This document shows, piece by piece, positions 33,794 through 42,330 of a stretch of 64,000 nucleotides of DNA; position 1 is the first letter of the stretch, and each line of letters opens with the position of its first letter. Origin of the DNA: JARYGU01 sp033795365 (lineage in GTDB: Bacteria > Pseudomonadota > Alphaproteobacteria > Rhizobiales > Rhizobiaceae); assembly GCA_033795365.1 (NCBI GenBank), contig JARYGU010000004.1, positions 124,001 through 188,000 on the forward strand, read 5' to 3'. The notes under the pieces were generated by a model. The model saw only the letters and a list, made by a program, of their open reading frames with translations, was not told where the DNA came from and did not search any database. The position numbers were made by a program, and so were the translations under genes.

Positions 33794-34864
33794 ATGACGT
33801 GTTACAGACTCATTGCCGCATGCCTTGCATCTCTTGTCGTCACCGCTCCGGCCCTCGCGCAGGACAAGCCCGTGGCGGGCGAGGTAGCGGAAGGTTCGCT
33901 GAAGGGGAAAACCCTGACTTTCGTCTCTTACGGCGGGATCTATCAGGATGGGCAGGTCGCGGCGCTTAAGAACTTCGTCGACAAATCGGGCGTGACGCTC
34001 CTGAACGATGGTCCGACCGAAATCGCCAAGCTGCAGGCGCAGGTGGAATCGGGCAATGTCACCTGGGATGTCGTCGATACGTCCGACCTTCCGCCCTATG
34101 TCTATTGCGGCAAACTGTTCCAGAAGCTCGACTTCAGCAAGCTCGACATTTCCCATATCCCTGAAGGGCAGGTGGGCGAATGCTCGGTGCCGGCCATGAA
34201 CTACGGCGTCGTGCTGATGTACAACACCGAGACCTACAAGGACAATCCGCCGAAGAGCTGGGCCGACTTCTTCGATACCGAGACGTTCCCCGGCGTGCGC
34301 GCGATAGAAGGCTCGGGCGATCCCTCGGGCGGCCTTCTGGAGCAGGCCTTCAAGGTGACGGGCGGCGATCCGAAAGCCATGACGACGGCCGATATCGACA
34401 AGGCGATCGACAAGATACGCGAGCTCGGTCCCGACACCATTTTCTGGAAGACCGGTGCGGAATCGCAGCAGCTCGCCGAATCCGGCGAGGCCGACATGAT
34501 CATGATGTGGACCGGCCGCGCCATGACGGCGGTCAAGAACGGCGCCGAATATGCACCCGCATGGCAGGATTGGTTGGTGGTTATGGACCAGATGACCATC
34601 CCTGTCGGCGTGAAGGACACCGACGCGGCCTACGCGCTTCTCAATGCCTATCTCGGCAAGGAGGCGCAGGAGACCCTGACCCAGCTCACCTCCTACACGC
34701 CCATCAACAACGAGGCGCAGCCGAAGGTCGACGCCTCCGTCGCAGCATTCCTGACCAATACCCCGGAGAGACAGAAGCAGGGTTACCAGCAGAACATCAA
34801 GTTCTGGGTGGATAATTTCGCGGCGACGCAGGAGAAGTGGAGCGCCCTTTTGGCCGGCAACTGA
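33794..34864 (+). CDS. Periplasmic binding protein, PotD/PotF type
   Basis: Polyamine-type binding protein of 356 residues with a Sec signal peptide (RLIAACLASLVVTAPALAQ). The mature part follows the family (LTFVSYGGIYQDGQVAAL; TWDVVDTSDLPPYVYCGKLF; MNYGVVLMYNTETYKDNPPKSW in parts; WTGRAMTAVKNGAEY). The SYGG opening is typical of the AgtA/YdcS-like branch rather than strict spermidine binders, so the ligand may be a related cation. GGGAGA precedes the ATG. Starts the second Pot importer. Confidence 0.92.
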   Translation: MTCYRLIAACLASLVVTAPALAQDKPVAGEVAEGSLKGKTLTFVSYGGIYQDGQVAALKNFVDKSGVTLLNDGPTEIAKLQAQVESGNVTWDVVDTSDLPPYVYCGKLFQKLDFSKLDISHIPEGQVGECSVPAMNYGVVLMYNTETYKDNPPKSWADFFDTETFPGVRAIEGSGDPSGGLLEQAFKVTGGDPKAMTTADIDKAIDKIRELGPDTIFWKTGAESQQLAESGEADMIMMWTGRAMTAVKNGAEYAPAWQDWLVVMDQMTIPVGVKDTDAAYALLNAYLGKEAQETLTQLTSYTPINNEAQPKVDASVAAFLTNTPERQKQGYQQNIKFWVDNFAATQEKWSALLAGN

Positions 34865-34882
34865 CCGGTCGGAGCAGCTTCC

Positions 34883-35761
34883 ATGAGCCTCGATCAGGAA
34901 ACCTCAAAGGCAGCCGGACCGCCCGCCTCCCGGCTGCAGGAGGCATGGGGGCCGTTCGCCCTCCTCGTACCGGCGCTGCTGTTGCTTGCGGCCGTGGTCG
35001 GCTATCCGTTGCTGGCGATCGTCCTGCGCAGTTTGTCGGAACCGCAATGGGGCCTGCAGAACTATGTCTGGTTCTTCGGCACGCCGGTGAACCTCATCGT
35101 GCTGCAGCGAACCTTCATGATCTCCGCATGGGTGACGCTCGTATGCGTGGTCTGCGCCTACCCCTACGCCTATGCGATGACGGTCGTCGGACCCAGGTTG
35201 CGGCTCGCGCTGGTGCTTTGTGTGCTGGTGCCGTTCTGGGTCAGCGGCGTGGTACGAACCCTCTCCTGGGTCATCCTGCTGCAGGATTCCGGCGTCATCA
35301 ATTCGTTGCTGGTCGGCGCGGGGCTGGACAAGGTTCGTCTTATCCGCACGACCACCGGCGTCGTGATCGGCATGGCGCAGGTTCTCCTGCCTTTCATGAT
35401 CCTGCCGCTCTATTCGGTCATGAAGGCGATCGACCTCAGACTCATGCAGGCTGCGCGCAGCCTGGGCGCCAGGCCGGTGCGCGCATTCCTGACTGTCTAT
35501 CTGCCGCTCTCGCTGCCGGGCGTCTACGCCGGAGCCACGATCGTCTTCATTCTGGCGCTCGGCTTCTACATCACGCCGGCGCTGCTCGGCGGTCCGCGCT
35601 CGACGATGCTCTCCACCCTGGTCCAGAACCAGGTATTGAGCCTGCTGCAATGGGGCCGCGGCGGGGCGATGGGCGTGGTCCTCCTCGTCGCGACATTCGT
35701 TCTTCTCGCGCTTGCGAGCCCCTTCATGCGTCAGGCCCATAGAAGCGGAGTGCGGCGCTGA
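34883..35761 (+). CDS. ABC permease, PotB type
   Basis: First membrane subunit of the second polyamine-type importer, 292 residues and six membrane segments. Motifs: LRSLSEPQWGLQNYVWFF after helix 1 and the coupling loop DLRLMQAARSLGARPVRAF near residue 195. GGAG precedes ATG 34883. The TGA overlaps the ATG of the PotC-like gene (TGATG), indicating coupled translation. Confidence 0.92.
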   Translation: MSLDQETSKAAGPPASRLQEAWGPFALLVPALLLLAAVVGYPLLAIVLRSLSEPQWGLQNYVWFFGTPVNLIVLQRTFMISAWVTLVCVVCAYPYAYAMTVVGPRLRLALVLCVLVPFWVSGVVRTLSWVILLQDSGVINSLLVGAGLDKVRLIRTTTGVVIGMAQVLLPFMILPLYSVMKAIDLRLMQAARSLGARPVRAFLTVYLPLSLPGVYAGATIVFILALGFYITPALLGGPRSTMLSTLVQNQVLSLLQWGRGGAMGVVLLVATFVLLALASPFMRQAHRSGVRR

Positions 35762-36561
35762 TGGAGATGAAACCGCTCACCCGCGCGCTCCTGGGGCTTG
35801 CCTGCTTCCTGATTGCCATCTGGCTCGTCGCGCCGATGTTCGTCGTGGTGCCGATGTCCTTCAACGAGAACAAGTCCCTGGCCTTTCCGCCGCAGGGCTT
35901 TTCCTGGCAGTGGTACCGCAATTTCGTCACCCATCCGGACTGGTCGACAAGCTTCCTCAATTCGCTCAAGGTGGCGGTGCTGGTGGCCGTGGTCGCGACC
36001 GTCCTCGGCACGCTCGCCGCCTTCGGACTCGATCGCATGCGCCAGAAGGGATCGGCCAATCTTCTGAGGATGCTGCTTCTGACGCCGATGGTCGTGCCCG
36101 GCGTGGTGCTCGCCATCGGCATCTATGCCGTCTATCTGGATGCGCGCCTCGTCGGCACGCTGCCGGGTTTCGTCCTGGCCCATACGATTCTCGCGCTCCC
36201 TTTCGTGCTGATCGCCGTATCGGCCAGCCTCGAAATGTTCGACAAGCGGCTCGAGACGGCGGCCGCGAGCCTGGGGGCGGGGCGGCTCACCACCTTCCGG
36301 ACCGTGACGCTACCGCTCATCCTTCCCGGCATTCTGTCCGGTCTGCTCTTTGCCTTCGTCACCTCCTTCGACGAGATCGTGGTTTCGCTGTTCATCACCA
36401 ACCCCTATCTGAAGACGCTTCCCGTGCAGATCTACTCCTCCATCACGCGTGACGCCGATCCGACCGTGGCTGCGGTCGGCACCGTTCTTCTTTGCGTCAC
36501 GACGCTGCTCATCGGCGGCGGTCTGCTTCTGATGGGGCGGGAAAGGAGGAGCACGTCATGA
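35761..36561 (+). CDS. ABC permease, PotC type
   Basis: Second membrane subunit, 266 residues, six membrane segments. The coupling loop reads DKRLETAAASLGAGRLTTF near residue 165, complete here in contrast to the broken paralogue at 569-1357. Typical PotC features NENKSLAFPPQGFSWQWY and SFDEIVVSLFI are present. An ATG two codons on (35767) is an alternative start. It overlaps the ATPase gene by ATGA. Confidence 0.92.
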   Translation: MEMKPLTRALLGLACFLIAIWLVAPMFVVVPMSFNENKSLAFPPQGFSWQWYRNFVTHPDWSTSFLNSLKVAVLVAVVATVLGTLAAFGLDRMRQKGSANLLRMLLLTPMVVPGVVLAIGIYAVYLDARLVGTLPGFVLAHTILALPFVLIAVSASLEMFDKRLETAAASLGAGRLTTFRTVTLPLILPGILSGLLFAFVTSFDEIVVSLFITNPYLKTLPVQIYSSITRDADPTVAAVGTVLLCVTTLLIGGGLLLMGRERRSTS

Positions 36562-37670
36562 CCGGCATCTCCGCCCGCGGCGCGGCCATCGATCTCACCG
36601 GTGTCGGAAAATCCTACGGCGAGTTCCACGCGCTGCGCGACATTTCGCTCCACGTCAAACCGGGAGAGTTCATGACGCTTCTGGGGCCGAGCGGCTCCGG
36701 CAAGACCACGACGCTCAACGTCGTCGCCGGCTTCACCGAAGTAAGCTCCGGCACTTTGGAAGTGGGAGGCCGCAACGTCACCGGCGTTCCCGCGCACAAG
36801 CGCAATATCGGCGTCGTCTTTCAGCATTATGCACTCTTTCCGCATATGACGGTCGGCAGGAACGTCGCCTATCCGCTGACCCTGCGCGGCGTGGCGCGGG
36901 CCGAGCGCGAGGCGCGGGTCGCCCGGGCCCTGGACATGGTCAAGATGAGCGATTTCGCTCATCGCTATCCGAGCGAACTGTCCGGCGGACAGCAGCAGCG
37001 GGTGGCGCTGGCGCGCGCCATCGTCTTCGATCCGCCGCTGCTTTTGATGGACGAGCCGCTCGGCGCGCTGGACAAAAAGCTGCGCGAGTGGCTGCAGCTC
37101 GAGATCAAGCGCATTCATCGCGAGCTAGGCACGACCTTCGTCTACGTGACCCATGACCAGGAAGAGGCGCTTGCCCTGTCCGACCGGATCGCCGTGTTCA
37201 ACCGCGGCCGCATCGAGCAGGTCGGTACGGGCCGTGAGCTCTATGAAGAGCCGGCGACCCTTTTCGTCGGCCGTTTCATCGGGGATTCGACCATTTTGCG
37301 CGGCGAGATCCAAGCGGACCCCTCCGGCACCGCGCTGGGCATCGCGGGCGAGGTGGTGACCACGCCGAAACGGCTGGAGACCGCCGGGACGCCGGTCATG
37401 CTGCTGCGGCCGGAATGCCTTGCGCTGTTCCGGCCGGGCAGCGCGTGTTCCGACGGGGAGAACCGCCTCTCCGGCACGGTCACGGAAGCGATCTATCTCG
37501 GTTCCGGATCGAAATACGAGGTTCGGCTCGCCGACGGCTCGATGGCGGTCGTGCGCACCGGCCTTGCTGCTGAAGGCTTCGCGATCGGCCAGCCGGTCGA
37601 GATCCGCTTCCGCGGCGCAGACGTCAAGCTTCTGGCGGACGACGCGCAGGCCGATCAGATGATGACGTGA
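36558..37670 (+). CDS. ABC ATP-binding protein, PotA type
   Basis: ATPase of 370 residues. Walker A GPSGSGKTT, signature LSGGQQQRVALARA, Walker B LLLMDEPLGALD and VTHDQEEAL are intact. The C-terminal TOBE domain (about 280-365) includes TVTEAIYLGSGSKYEVRL. AAAGGAGGAG precedes ATG 36558, which overlaps the previous stop. It is the last transport gene before the FAD oxidase. Confidence 0.94.
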   Translation: MTGISARGAAIDLTGVGKSYGEFHALRDISLHVKPGEFMTLLGPSGSGKTTTLNVVAGFTEVSSGTLEVGGRNVTGVPAHKRNIGVVFQHYALFPHMTVGRNVAYPLTLRGVARAEREARVARALDMVKMSDFAHRYPSELSGGQQQRVALARAIVFDPPLLLMDEPLGALDKKLREWLQLEIKRIHRELGTTFVYVTHDQEEALALSDRIAVFNRGRIEQVGTGRELYEEPATLFVGRFIGDSTILRGEIQADPSGTALGIAGEVVTTPKRLETAGTPVMLLRPECLALFRPGSACSDGENRLSGTVTEAIYLGSGSKYEVRLADGSMAVVRTGLAAEGFAIGQPVEIRFRGADVKLLADDAQADQMMT

Positions 37671-37684
37671 GGCAGGGAGTGAAC

Positions 37685-39070
37685 ATGCAGGTCAAACGCA
37701 ACGGAGACATATCGTTCTGGTACGCCGACATCGGCGGCATCCCGAGCCCGCGGCCGCCCCTCGCGGGCGATACCGAGGTGGACGTCGCCATCGTCGGCGC
37801 CGGATTCACCGGTTTATGGACGGCCTATTACCTGAAGAAGGCCGAGCCTTCCATCCGTATCGCCGTTCTGGAGCGTGAATTCGCCGGCTTCGGCGCTTCG
37901 GGCCGCAACGGCGGCTGGCTTTCCGGCGGTTTCGGCTGGTCCCGCGAGAAGTATCTCCGGACGTCGAGCCGCCAGGGCGTCATCGACATGCAGCGTGCCA
38001 TGGCGGGCACCGTCGACGAGGTGATCTCCGTCGCCGAGGCGGAGGGTATCGATGCCGACATACGCCGCGTCGACAATCTGACCGTCGCCGTCAACAAGCC
38101 CCAGCTCGACCGCGCCCGCGAGGAATATGAGGAGCTGCGTTCCTGGGATTTCGATCCCGACCGGATCGAGTTCCTCGATGCACAGGCCGCCCGTGCCCGC
38201 ATCGATGTGCATAACGTCGCCGGGGGGTATGCGATACATGGCCAGGCGCGTGTCCAGCCGGCCAAGCTCGTGCGCGGGCTTGCGGCCGCGGTCGAGCGGC
38301 TTGGCGTTCCGATCTATGAGCAGACCGAGGTTCTCGGGATCGAGAAGGGACGGGTTGCGACCATTCGCGCAACCGTGCGGGCCGATACGATCATCCGGGC
38401 TACCGAAGGCTTCACCGCCGGCCTGCCGGGGGAGGAGCGCGCCTGGCTCGCGCTCAACAGCGCGCAGATCGTGACGGAGCCCGTGCCCGATGCGCTCTGG
38501 CGGGAGATCGGCTGGGAAGGCCATGAGCTTCTCGGCGATACAGCCCATGCCTACTGCTACGCACAGCGCACCCGGGAAGGACGCATCACCATGGGCGGCC
38601 GCGGCGTTCCCTATCGCTTCGGCTCGCGAACCGACGTGAACGGCCGCACACAGCAGGCCACGGTCGAAAAGCTGCATGCAATTTTGAAGCGCCTGCTGCC
38701 GCAGGTGGCGGAGCTGCGGATCGATCATGCATGGTGCGGGGTGCTGGGCGTGCCGCGGGACTGGTGCGCCACGGTCGGCCTGGACGAGAAAACCGGCATC
38801 GGCTGGGCGGGCGGCTATGTGGGGCTGGGCGTATCCAGTTCCAATCTGAGCGGGCGTACATTGACCGACCTGATCCTGCGCCGCGATACCGAACTGACGC
38901 ATCTGCCGTGGGTCAACCGTCAGGTCCGGCGCTGGGAGCCCGAACCTTTCCGCTGGCTGGGCGTCCATTCCATGTACCAGCTCTACCGGATCGCCGACCG
39001 GCGGGAGGAGGCCGGGCTCGAGCGCACCTCGCGGCTTGCCTCGCTCGCCAACCGCATCACCGGCCGCTAA
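37685..39070 (+). CDS. FAD-dependent amine oxidase, DAO/PuuB-like
   Basis: Flavoprotein oxidase of 461 residues in the D-amino acid oxidase family, close to gamma-glutamylputrescine oxidase (PuuB). The FAD fold starts at about 38 with VDVAIVGAGFTGLWTAYYL and ends with GWAGGYVGLGVSSSNLSGRTLTDL in parts. The family signature FGASGRNGGW follows the FAD motif. The ATG at 37685 has GGGAG upstream; a GTG-led frame begins six codons earlier. Downstream of the importer, it probably oxidises the amine taken up, releasing an aldehyde and ammonia or an amine. No puuA-like ligase is present nearby, so a direct amine substrate is possible. Confidence 0.88.
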   Translation: MQVKRNGDISFWYADIGGIPSPRPPLAGDTEVDVAIVGAGFTGLWTAYYLKKAEPSIRIAVLEREFAGFGASGRNGGWLSGGFGWSREKYLRTSSRQGVIDMQRAMAGTVDEVISVAEAEGIDADIRRVDNLTVAVNKPQLDRAREEYEELRSWDFDPDRIEFLDAQAARARIDVHNVAGGYAIHGQARVQPAKLVRGLAAAVERLGVPIYEQTEVLGIEKGRVATIRATVRADTIIRATEGFTAGLPGEERAWLALNSAQIVTEPVPDALWREIGWEGHELLGDTAHAYCYAQRTREGRITMGGRGVPYRFGSRTDVNGRTQQATVEKLHAILKRLLPQVAELRIDHAWCGVLGVPRDWCATVGLDEKTGIGWAGGYVGLGVSSSNLSGRTLTDLILRRDTELTHLPWVNRQVRRWEPEPFRWLGVHSMYQLYRIADRREEAGLERTSRLASLANRITGR

Positions 39071-39082
39071 AGGAATTTCACG

Positions 39083-39442
39083 TTGATCGATCTCCACACC
39101 TACCAGGGCCTCGCCGCGTTCGATCTCGGCCCGTTTTCGCCGAAGCCCACCTCGATGGAAGGCAATCAGTTCGAGGCCGCGCGCGTTCTCCATGCATCGC
39201 CGGACGGAAGCCTCGAAGTCGGCGTTTGGGAATGCACGCCCGGCCGTTTCACAGCCGACCGTTCCGCCGGCTCGGAGACATGCCATATCATCTTCGGCAA
39301 GGTGGAAATGCAGGGGCAGGACGGCAAGACGCGGCTTCTCGGGCCGGGCGATCTTCTCGTCCTCCCGCAGGGCTGGAAGGGCGAATGGCGCCTTACGGAG
39401 AGAACCAGAAAACTCTATATCATGCACCGTCAGCCGGAATGA
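39083..39442 (+). CDS. Cupin domain protein (DUF861-like)
   Basis: Small cupin of 119 residues (WECTPGRFTADRS; GSETCHIIFGKVEMQG; GPGDLLVLPQGWKGEW). This ending resembles DUF861 (EutQ/ureidoglycolate-type) cupins that are common next to amine oxidases. The start is TTG 39083 behind AAGGAA; no ATG is available. It is 12 bases after the oxidase stop and the last gene of the polyamine operon. Function unknown, perhaps aldehyde or intermediate handling. Confidence 0.75.
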   Translation: MIDLHTYQGLAAFDLGPFSPKPTSMEGNQFEAARVLHASPDGSLEVGVWECTPGRFTADRSAGSETCHIIFGKVEMQGQDGKTRLLGPGDLLVLPQGWKGEWRLTERTRKLYIMHRQPE

Positions 39443-39505
39443 TCCGCGGCGCATATTCCGGCGCGCCCACCTGAACGATGCCGGCGGCGACAAGAATTTC
39501 CCACC

Positions 39506-39535
39506 GTTATAAGATTTTCTCATTTTTCTTATAAC
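39506..39535. repeat. Inverted repeat copy 1 (GTTATAAG/CTTATAAC)
   Basis: A 9-base arm GTTATAAGA (39506-39514) faces TCTTATAAC (39527-39535) across 12 AT-rich bases. It is the first of two near-identical elements 59 bases apart in the 162-base spacer before the gene at 39605. The spacer is far more AT-rich than the surrounding DNA. Confidence 0.8.
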
Positions 39536-39564
39536 CGTCGACGTTGCCAGCCAGCCGCTTTGCG

Positions 39565-39594
39565 GTTATAAGATAATTGCAAAAATCTTATAAC
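39565..39594. repeat. Inverted repeat copy 2 (GTTATAAGAT/ATCTTATAAC)
   Basis: A perfect 10-base inverted repeat (39565-39574 with 39585-39594) with a 10-base spacer ends 10 bases before the start codon of the following gene. It has the same total length (30 bases) as copy 1. Either a tandem operator or an mRNA stem that covers the ribosome-binding region. Confidence 0.8.
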
Positions 39595-39604
39595 AGGCTC
39601 GCGG

Positions 39605-40684
39605 ATGAAGACGATCGACCTCATGTACCGGACCATGTTCGCCGAGCTTGTCCAGCGCAGCCTGGATGCATCGTTCGAGACCGATTTCCCTTTGTCGGGC
39701 AACTTCGTTCGCGTTCCCGTAAAGGGGAGGGATTACTGGTATTTTGAAGAGACGCAGCCAAGGAAGACGCGTAAATATGTCGGTCCAGCCGATGATCCCG
39801 AGATCGCGAAAAGGGTGGAGGCTTTCCAGGACATCAAGGGAGATTTCCGCGGTCGGCGGAAGCTCGTTTCGACCTTGACCCGGGAGGCGGGGCTGGCGGC
39901 GCCCGACCGCTTCACGGGAGATGTCGTGGAAGCCCTGGGAGCGGCCGGCATCTTCCGGCTGCGCGGCGTTCTCGTCGGGACGGTCGCTTTCCAGACCTAT
40001 GCCGGTTACCTGGGCGTCCGGCTGCCCGGCGCTTCCTTGCAGACCGGAGATGCCGATTTCGCGCAACACTATTCCGTCTCGGCGACCATCGAGGATAGCC
40101 TGCCGCCCGTCATCGATATTCTAAAGGATGTCGACTCCACCTTCAGGGCGGTTCCACATCGGTCGGATCCCGGCCGCGTGACGCAGTTCGAGAACGTTGC
40201 GCGATACAAAGTGGAGTTCCTCACACCCAATCGGGGATCCGACGACTATGCGGATCACGCCAGCCCGATGCCCGCTCTCGGCGGTGCGGCGGCGCAACCT
40301 CTTCGCTTTCTCGATTTCCTGATCCATGAGCCCATCCGCACCGTGATGCTGCATCGCGCGGGCATTCCCGTGACGGTGCCGTCGCCGGAGCGATATGCGG
40401 TCCACAAGCTGATCGTCGCGTCCCGGCGCCAATCGGACGCAAATGGAATCGCGAAGCGGGAGAAGGACGTCCATCAGGCCGGCCTCCTGGTCGAGGCTCT
40501 GGACATCACGCGCCGGCAGGATGATCTCGCAGAGGTGTTTGCCGAAGCCTGGGGCAGGGGACAGCAATGGCGCGCCGCGATCCGCAAGGGCCTCGGCCTG
40601 CTTCCCGAAAACAGGAGGGCGGCGACCGAGACAACGATTCGGGGCGCCCTCGCGGCGATCGGAGAAGACCTCGAAGGCTTCTGA
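39605..40684 (+). CDS. Nucleotidyltransferase-fold protein (GSU2403/NTP_transf_8 type)
   Basis: A 359-residue protein that I place in the GSU2403-like nucleotidyltransferase-fold family. The N-terminal part has GRDYWYFEET and RKYVGPADDPE; the fold follows with LRGVLVGTVAFQTYAGYLGV and the acidic motif TGDADFAQ, which could hold the metal-binding Asp pair. The C-terminus is helical (PSPERYAVHKLIVASRRQ). Its biochemical role is not established; some nucleotidyltransferase-fold families are toxins or tRNA-modifying enzymes. No usual ribosome-binding site precedes ATG 39605, but tandem AT-rich inverted repeats do. It is unrelated to both flanking operons and ends 65 bases before a convergent gene. 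Confidence 0.7.
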   Translation: MKTIDLMYRTMFAELVQRSLDASFETDFPLSGNFVRVPVKGRDYWYFEETQPRKTRKYVGPADDPEIAKRVEAFQDIKGDFRGRRKLVSTLTREAGLAAPDRFTGDVVEALGAAGIFRLRGVLVGTVAFQTYAGYLGVRLPGASLQTGDADFAQHYSVSATIEDSLPPVIDILKDVDSTFRAVPHRSDPGRVTQFENVARYKVEFLTPNRGSDDYADHASPMPALGGAAAQPLRFLDFLIHEPIRTVMLHRAGIPVTVPSPERYAVHKLIVASRRQSDANGIAKREKDVHQAGLLVEALDITRRQDDLAEVFAEAWGRGQQWRAAIRKGLGLLPENRRAATETTIRGALAAIGEDLEGF

Positions 40685-40749
40685 ACGACCTTGCACTTCC
40701 CGGATCACCGAAGGCTGCCCGAAGAGGGCGGCGCGCAGTCATCCCTTTC

Positions 40750-42330
40750 TCAGAACCCCAGTGCCATTCCGTCCTTGCGGCTGTCCGATCCTCCTTCGAG
40801 CAGCGCCTTGGCGATGCGGATCGCCTGGCTGCCGCCTATGGGGCTCGTCGCGATCTCCAGCACGTGGCCGCGGGCGGCCAGATCCCGGCGCGTTTCGGCG
40901 CCGATGCCCGGCTCCAGCTCCAGTTCGCCGGAAAACGCGAAACTGCGCGGCTCATCCATCGCGGCCTGAAGGTCCATGCCGCGATCGATCACCGCCGAAA
41001 GGAAAGCCGCATGCCCGGCGGCCTGATAGTGGCCTCCCATGACGCCGAAGGGCATCACGGCGCGGCCGGACTGCGTCACCATTCCGGGAATGATCGTATG
41101 CATGGGCCGTTTGCGCGGGCCTATGGCATTGGGATGCCCCTCGATCAGACGGAAGGAGGCGCCGCGGCTATGAAAAAGGACGCCGGTCGAAGGATCGAGC
41201 CGGGTCGAGCCGAAGCCGTGAAAGATCGAGTTGATGAAGGAAAGCGCGTTGCCCTGTTCGTCGACAACGCAGAGATAGATCGTATCCTTGTGCTCCGGCT
41301 CGTCCCAAAGGACAGGCGGCATGGCGCGCTTCATATCGATCCGGGAGCGCAGCGCCGTCACCACCTCTTCCGACAGCAGTTTCTCGGCAACGCCGGCGCA
41401 ATGCTCCGGATCGGCGATGAGTGCGTCGCGATGATGATAGGCAAGCTTCGTCGCTTCGGCATGGAGATGGATCCGGTCGGCTTCGCTCAGTTGCGCCACA
41501 TCGAAGCCTTCGAGGATTCTCAGGATGAGGAGGGCGGCAAGCCCCTGGCCGTTCGGCGGGCATTCGTGAACGTCGTAGCCGCGATAGCGTGCGGAGATCG
41601 GCGTGACCCAATCCGCGCCGTCCTTGCCGGCGGCGAAATCCTCGAGCGTGTGCAGCCCGCCGAGCGAACGCAGATGCGAAACCATCCTGGCCGCGGTCTC
41701 TCCCTCGTAGAAGGCGGCGGCCCCTCTTTCGGCAATCTCCTGCAGGCGATCGGCCAGCAGCGGCTGCGCATGGCGCGTGCCGGCGGCGGGCGCCTTCCCG
41801 TCTCTCAGGAACAACGCTGCCGCATGCGGGTCGCCAGCGATGACGGCCGCATTGTTGGCCCAGTCCATCGCAACGCGCGGCGTCACCGGATAGCCCTCGC
41901 GCGCATAGCCGACGGCGCGCCGGAAAAGCCTTTCCATCGGCATCGATCCGTGATCGCCGTGCAGAAGGCACCAGGCCGAAATCGCACCCGGCACGGTAAC
42001 GGCATGGGGGCTCGTTTGCGGGATCTCGTCGGTCAGGCCGGCTTCCTTGAGAGCGGCCACCGTTGCGGCGGCAGGTGCCCGTCCGGAGCCGTTCAGCGCC
42101 TTCACCGCGCCGCCTGCCGGGGCATAAAGGGCGAAGCAGTCGCCGCCGATACCGGTCATCAGCGGATCCACGACGCATTGCACGGCAACGGCGGCAATGG
42201 CCGCATCCACGGCGTTGCCGCCGGACTGAAGCACTTCCAGGCCCGCTGCCGTGGACAGCGGATGCGAAGTGGCGATCATTGCGCGGCCGGCATAGGTGGA
42301 GGGGCGACGGGCGGAAAAGAAATCAAACAT
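40750..42330 (-). CDS. ggt: Gamma-glutamyltransferase-family protein
   Basis: Ntn-hydrolase of 526 residues in the gamma-glutamyltranspeptidase family. It should self-cleave before the catalytic Thr in HKDTIYLCVVDEQGN near residue 355. Other marks are MIATSHPLSTAAGLEVLQSGGNAVDAAIA in parts and GIGGDCFALY. It has no signal peptide, so it acts in the cytoplasm. I start at ATG 42330, 8 bases inside the ATPase gene; a longer frame is shadow. Sitting last in a peptide-importer operon, it probably removes gamma-glutamyl groups from imported glutathione or gamma-glutamyl compounds, similar to the logic of E. coli iaaA-gsi. Confidence 0.88.
   Translation of the reverse strand: MFDFFSARRPSTYAGRAMIATSHPLSTAAGLEVLQSGGNAVDAAIAAVAVQCVVDPLMTGIGGDCFALYAPAGGAVKALNGSGRAPAAATVAALKEAGLTDEIPQTSPHAVTVPGAISAWCLLHGDHGSMPMERLFRRAVGYAREGYPVTPRVAMDWANNAAVIAGDPHAAALFLRDGKAPAAGTRHAQPLLADRLQEIAERGAAAFYEGETAARMVSHLRSLGGLHTLEDFAAGKDGADWVTPISARYRGYDVHECPPNGQGLAALLILRILEGFDVAQLSEADRIHLHAEATKLAYHHRDALIADPEHCAGVAEKLLSEEVVTALRSRIDMKRAMPPVLWDEPEHKDTIYLCVVDEQGNALSFINSIFHGFGSTRLDPSTGVLFHSRGASFRLIEGHPNAIGPRKRPMHTIIPGMVTQSGRAVMPFGVMGGHYQAAGHAAFLSAVIDRGMDLQAAMDEPRSFAFSGELELEPGIGAETRRDLAARGHVLEIATSPIGGSQAIRIAKALLEGGSDSRKDGMALGF

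Noticed and set aside
39490..39600. CRISPR array or phage attachment site
   Set aside because: Only two palindromic copies with no spacer array, no cas genes and no tRNA or integrase nearby.
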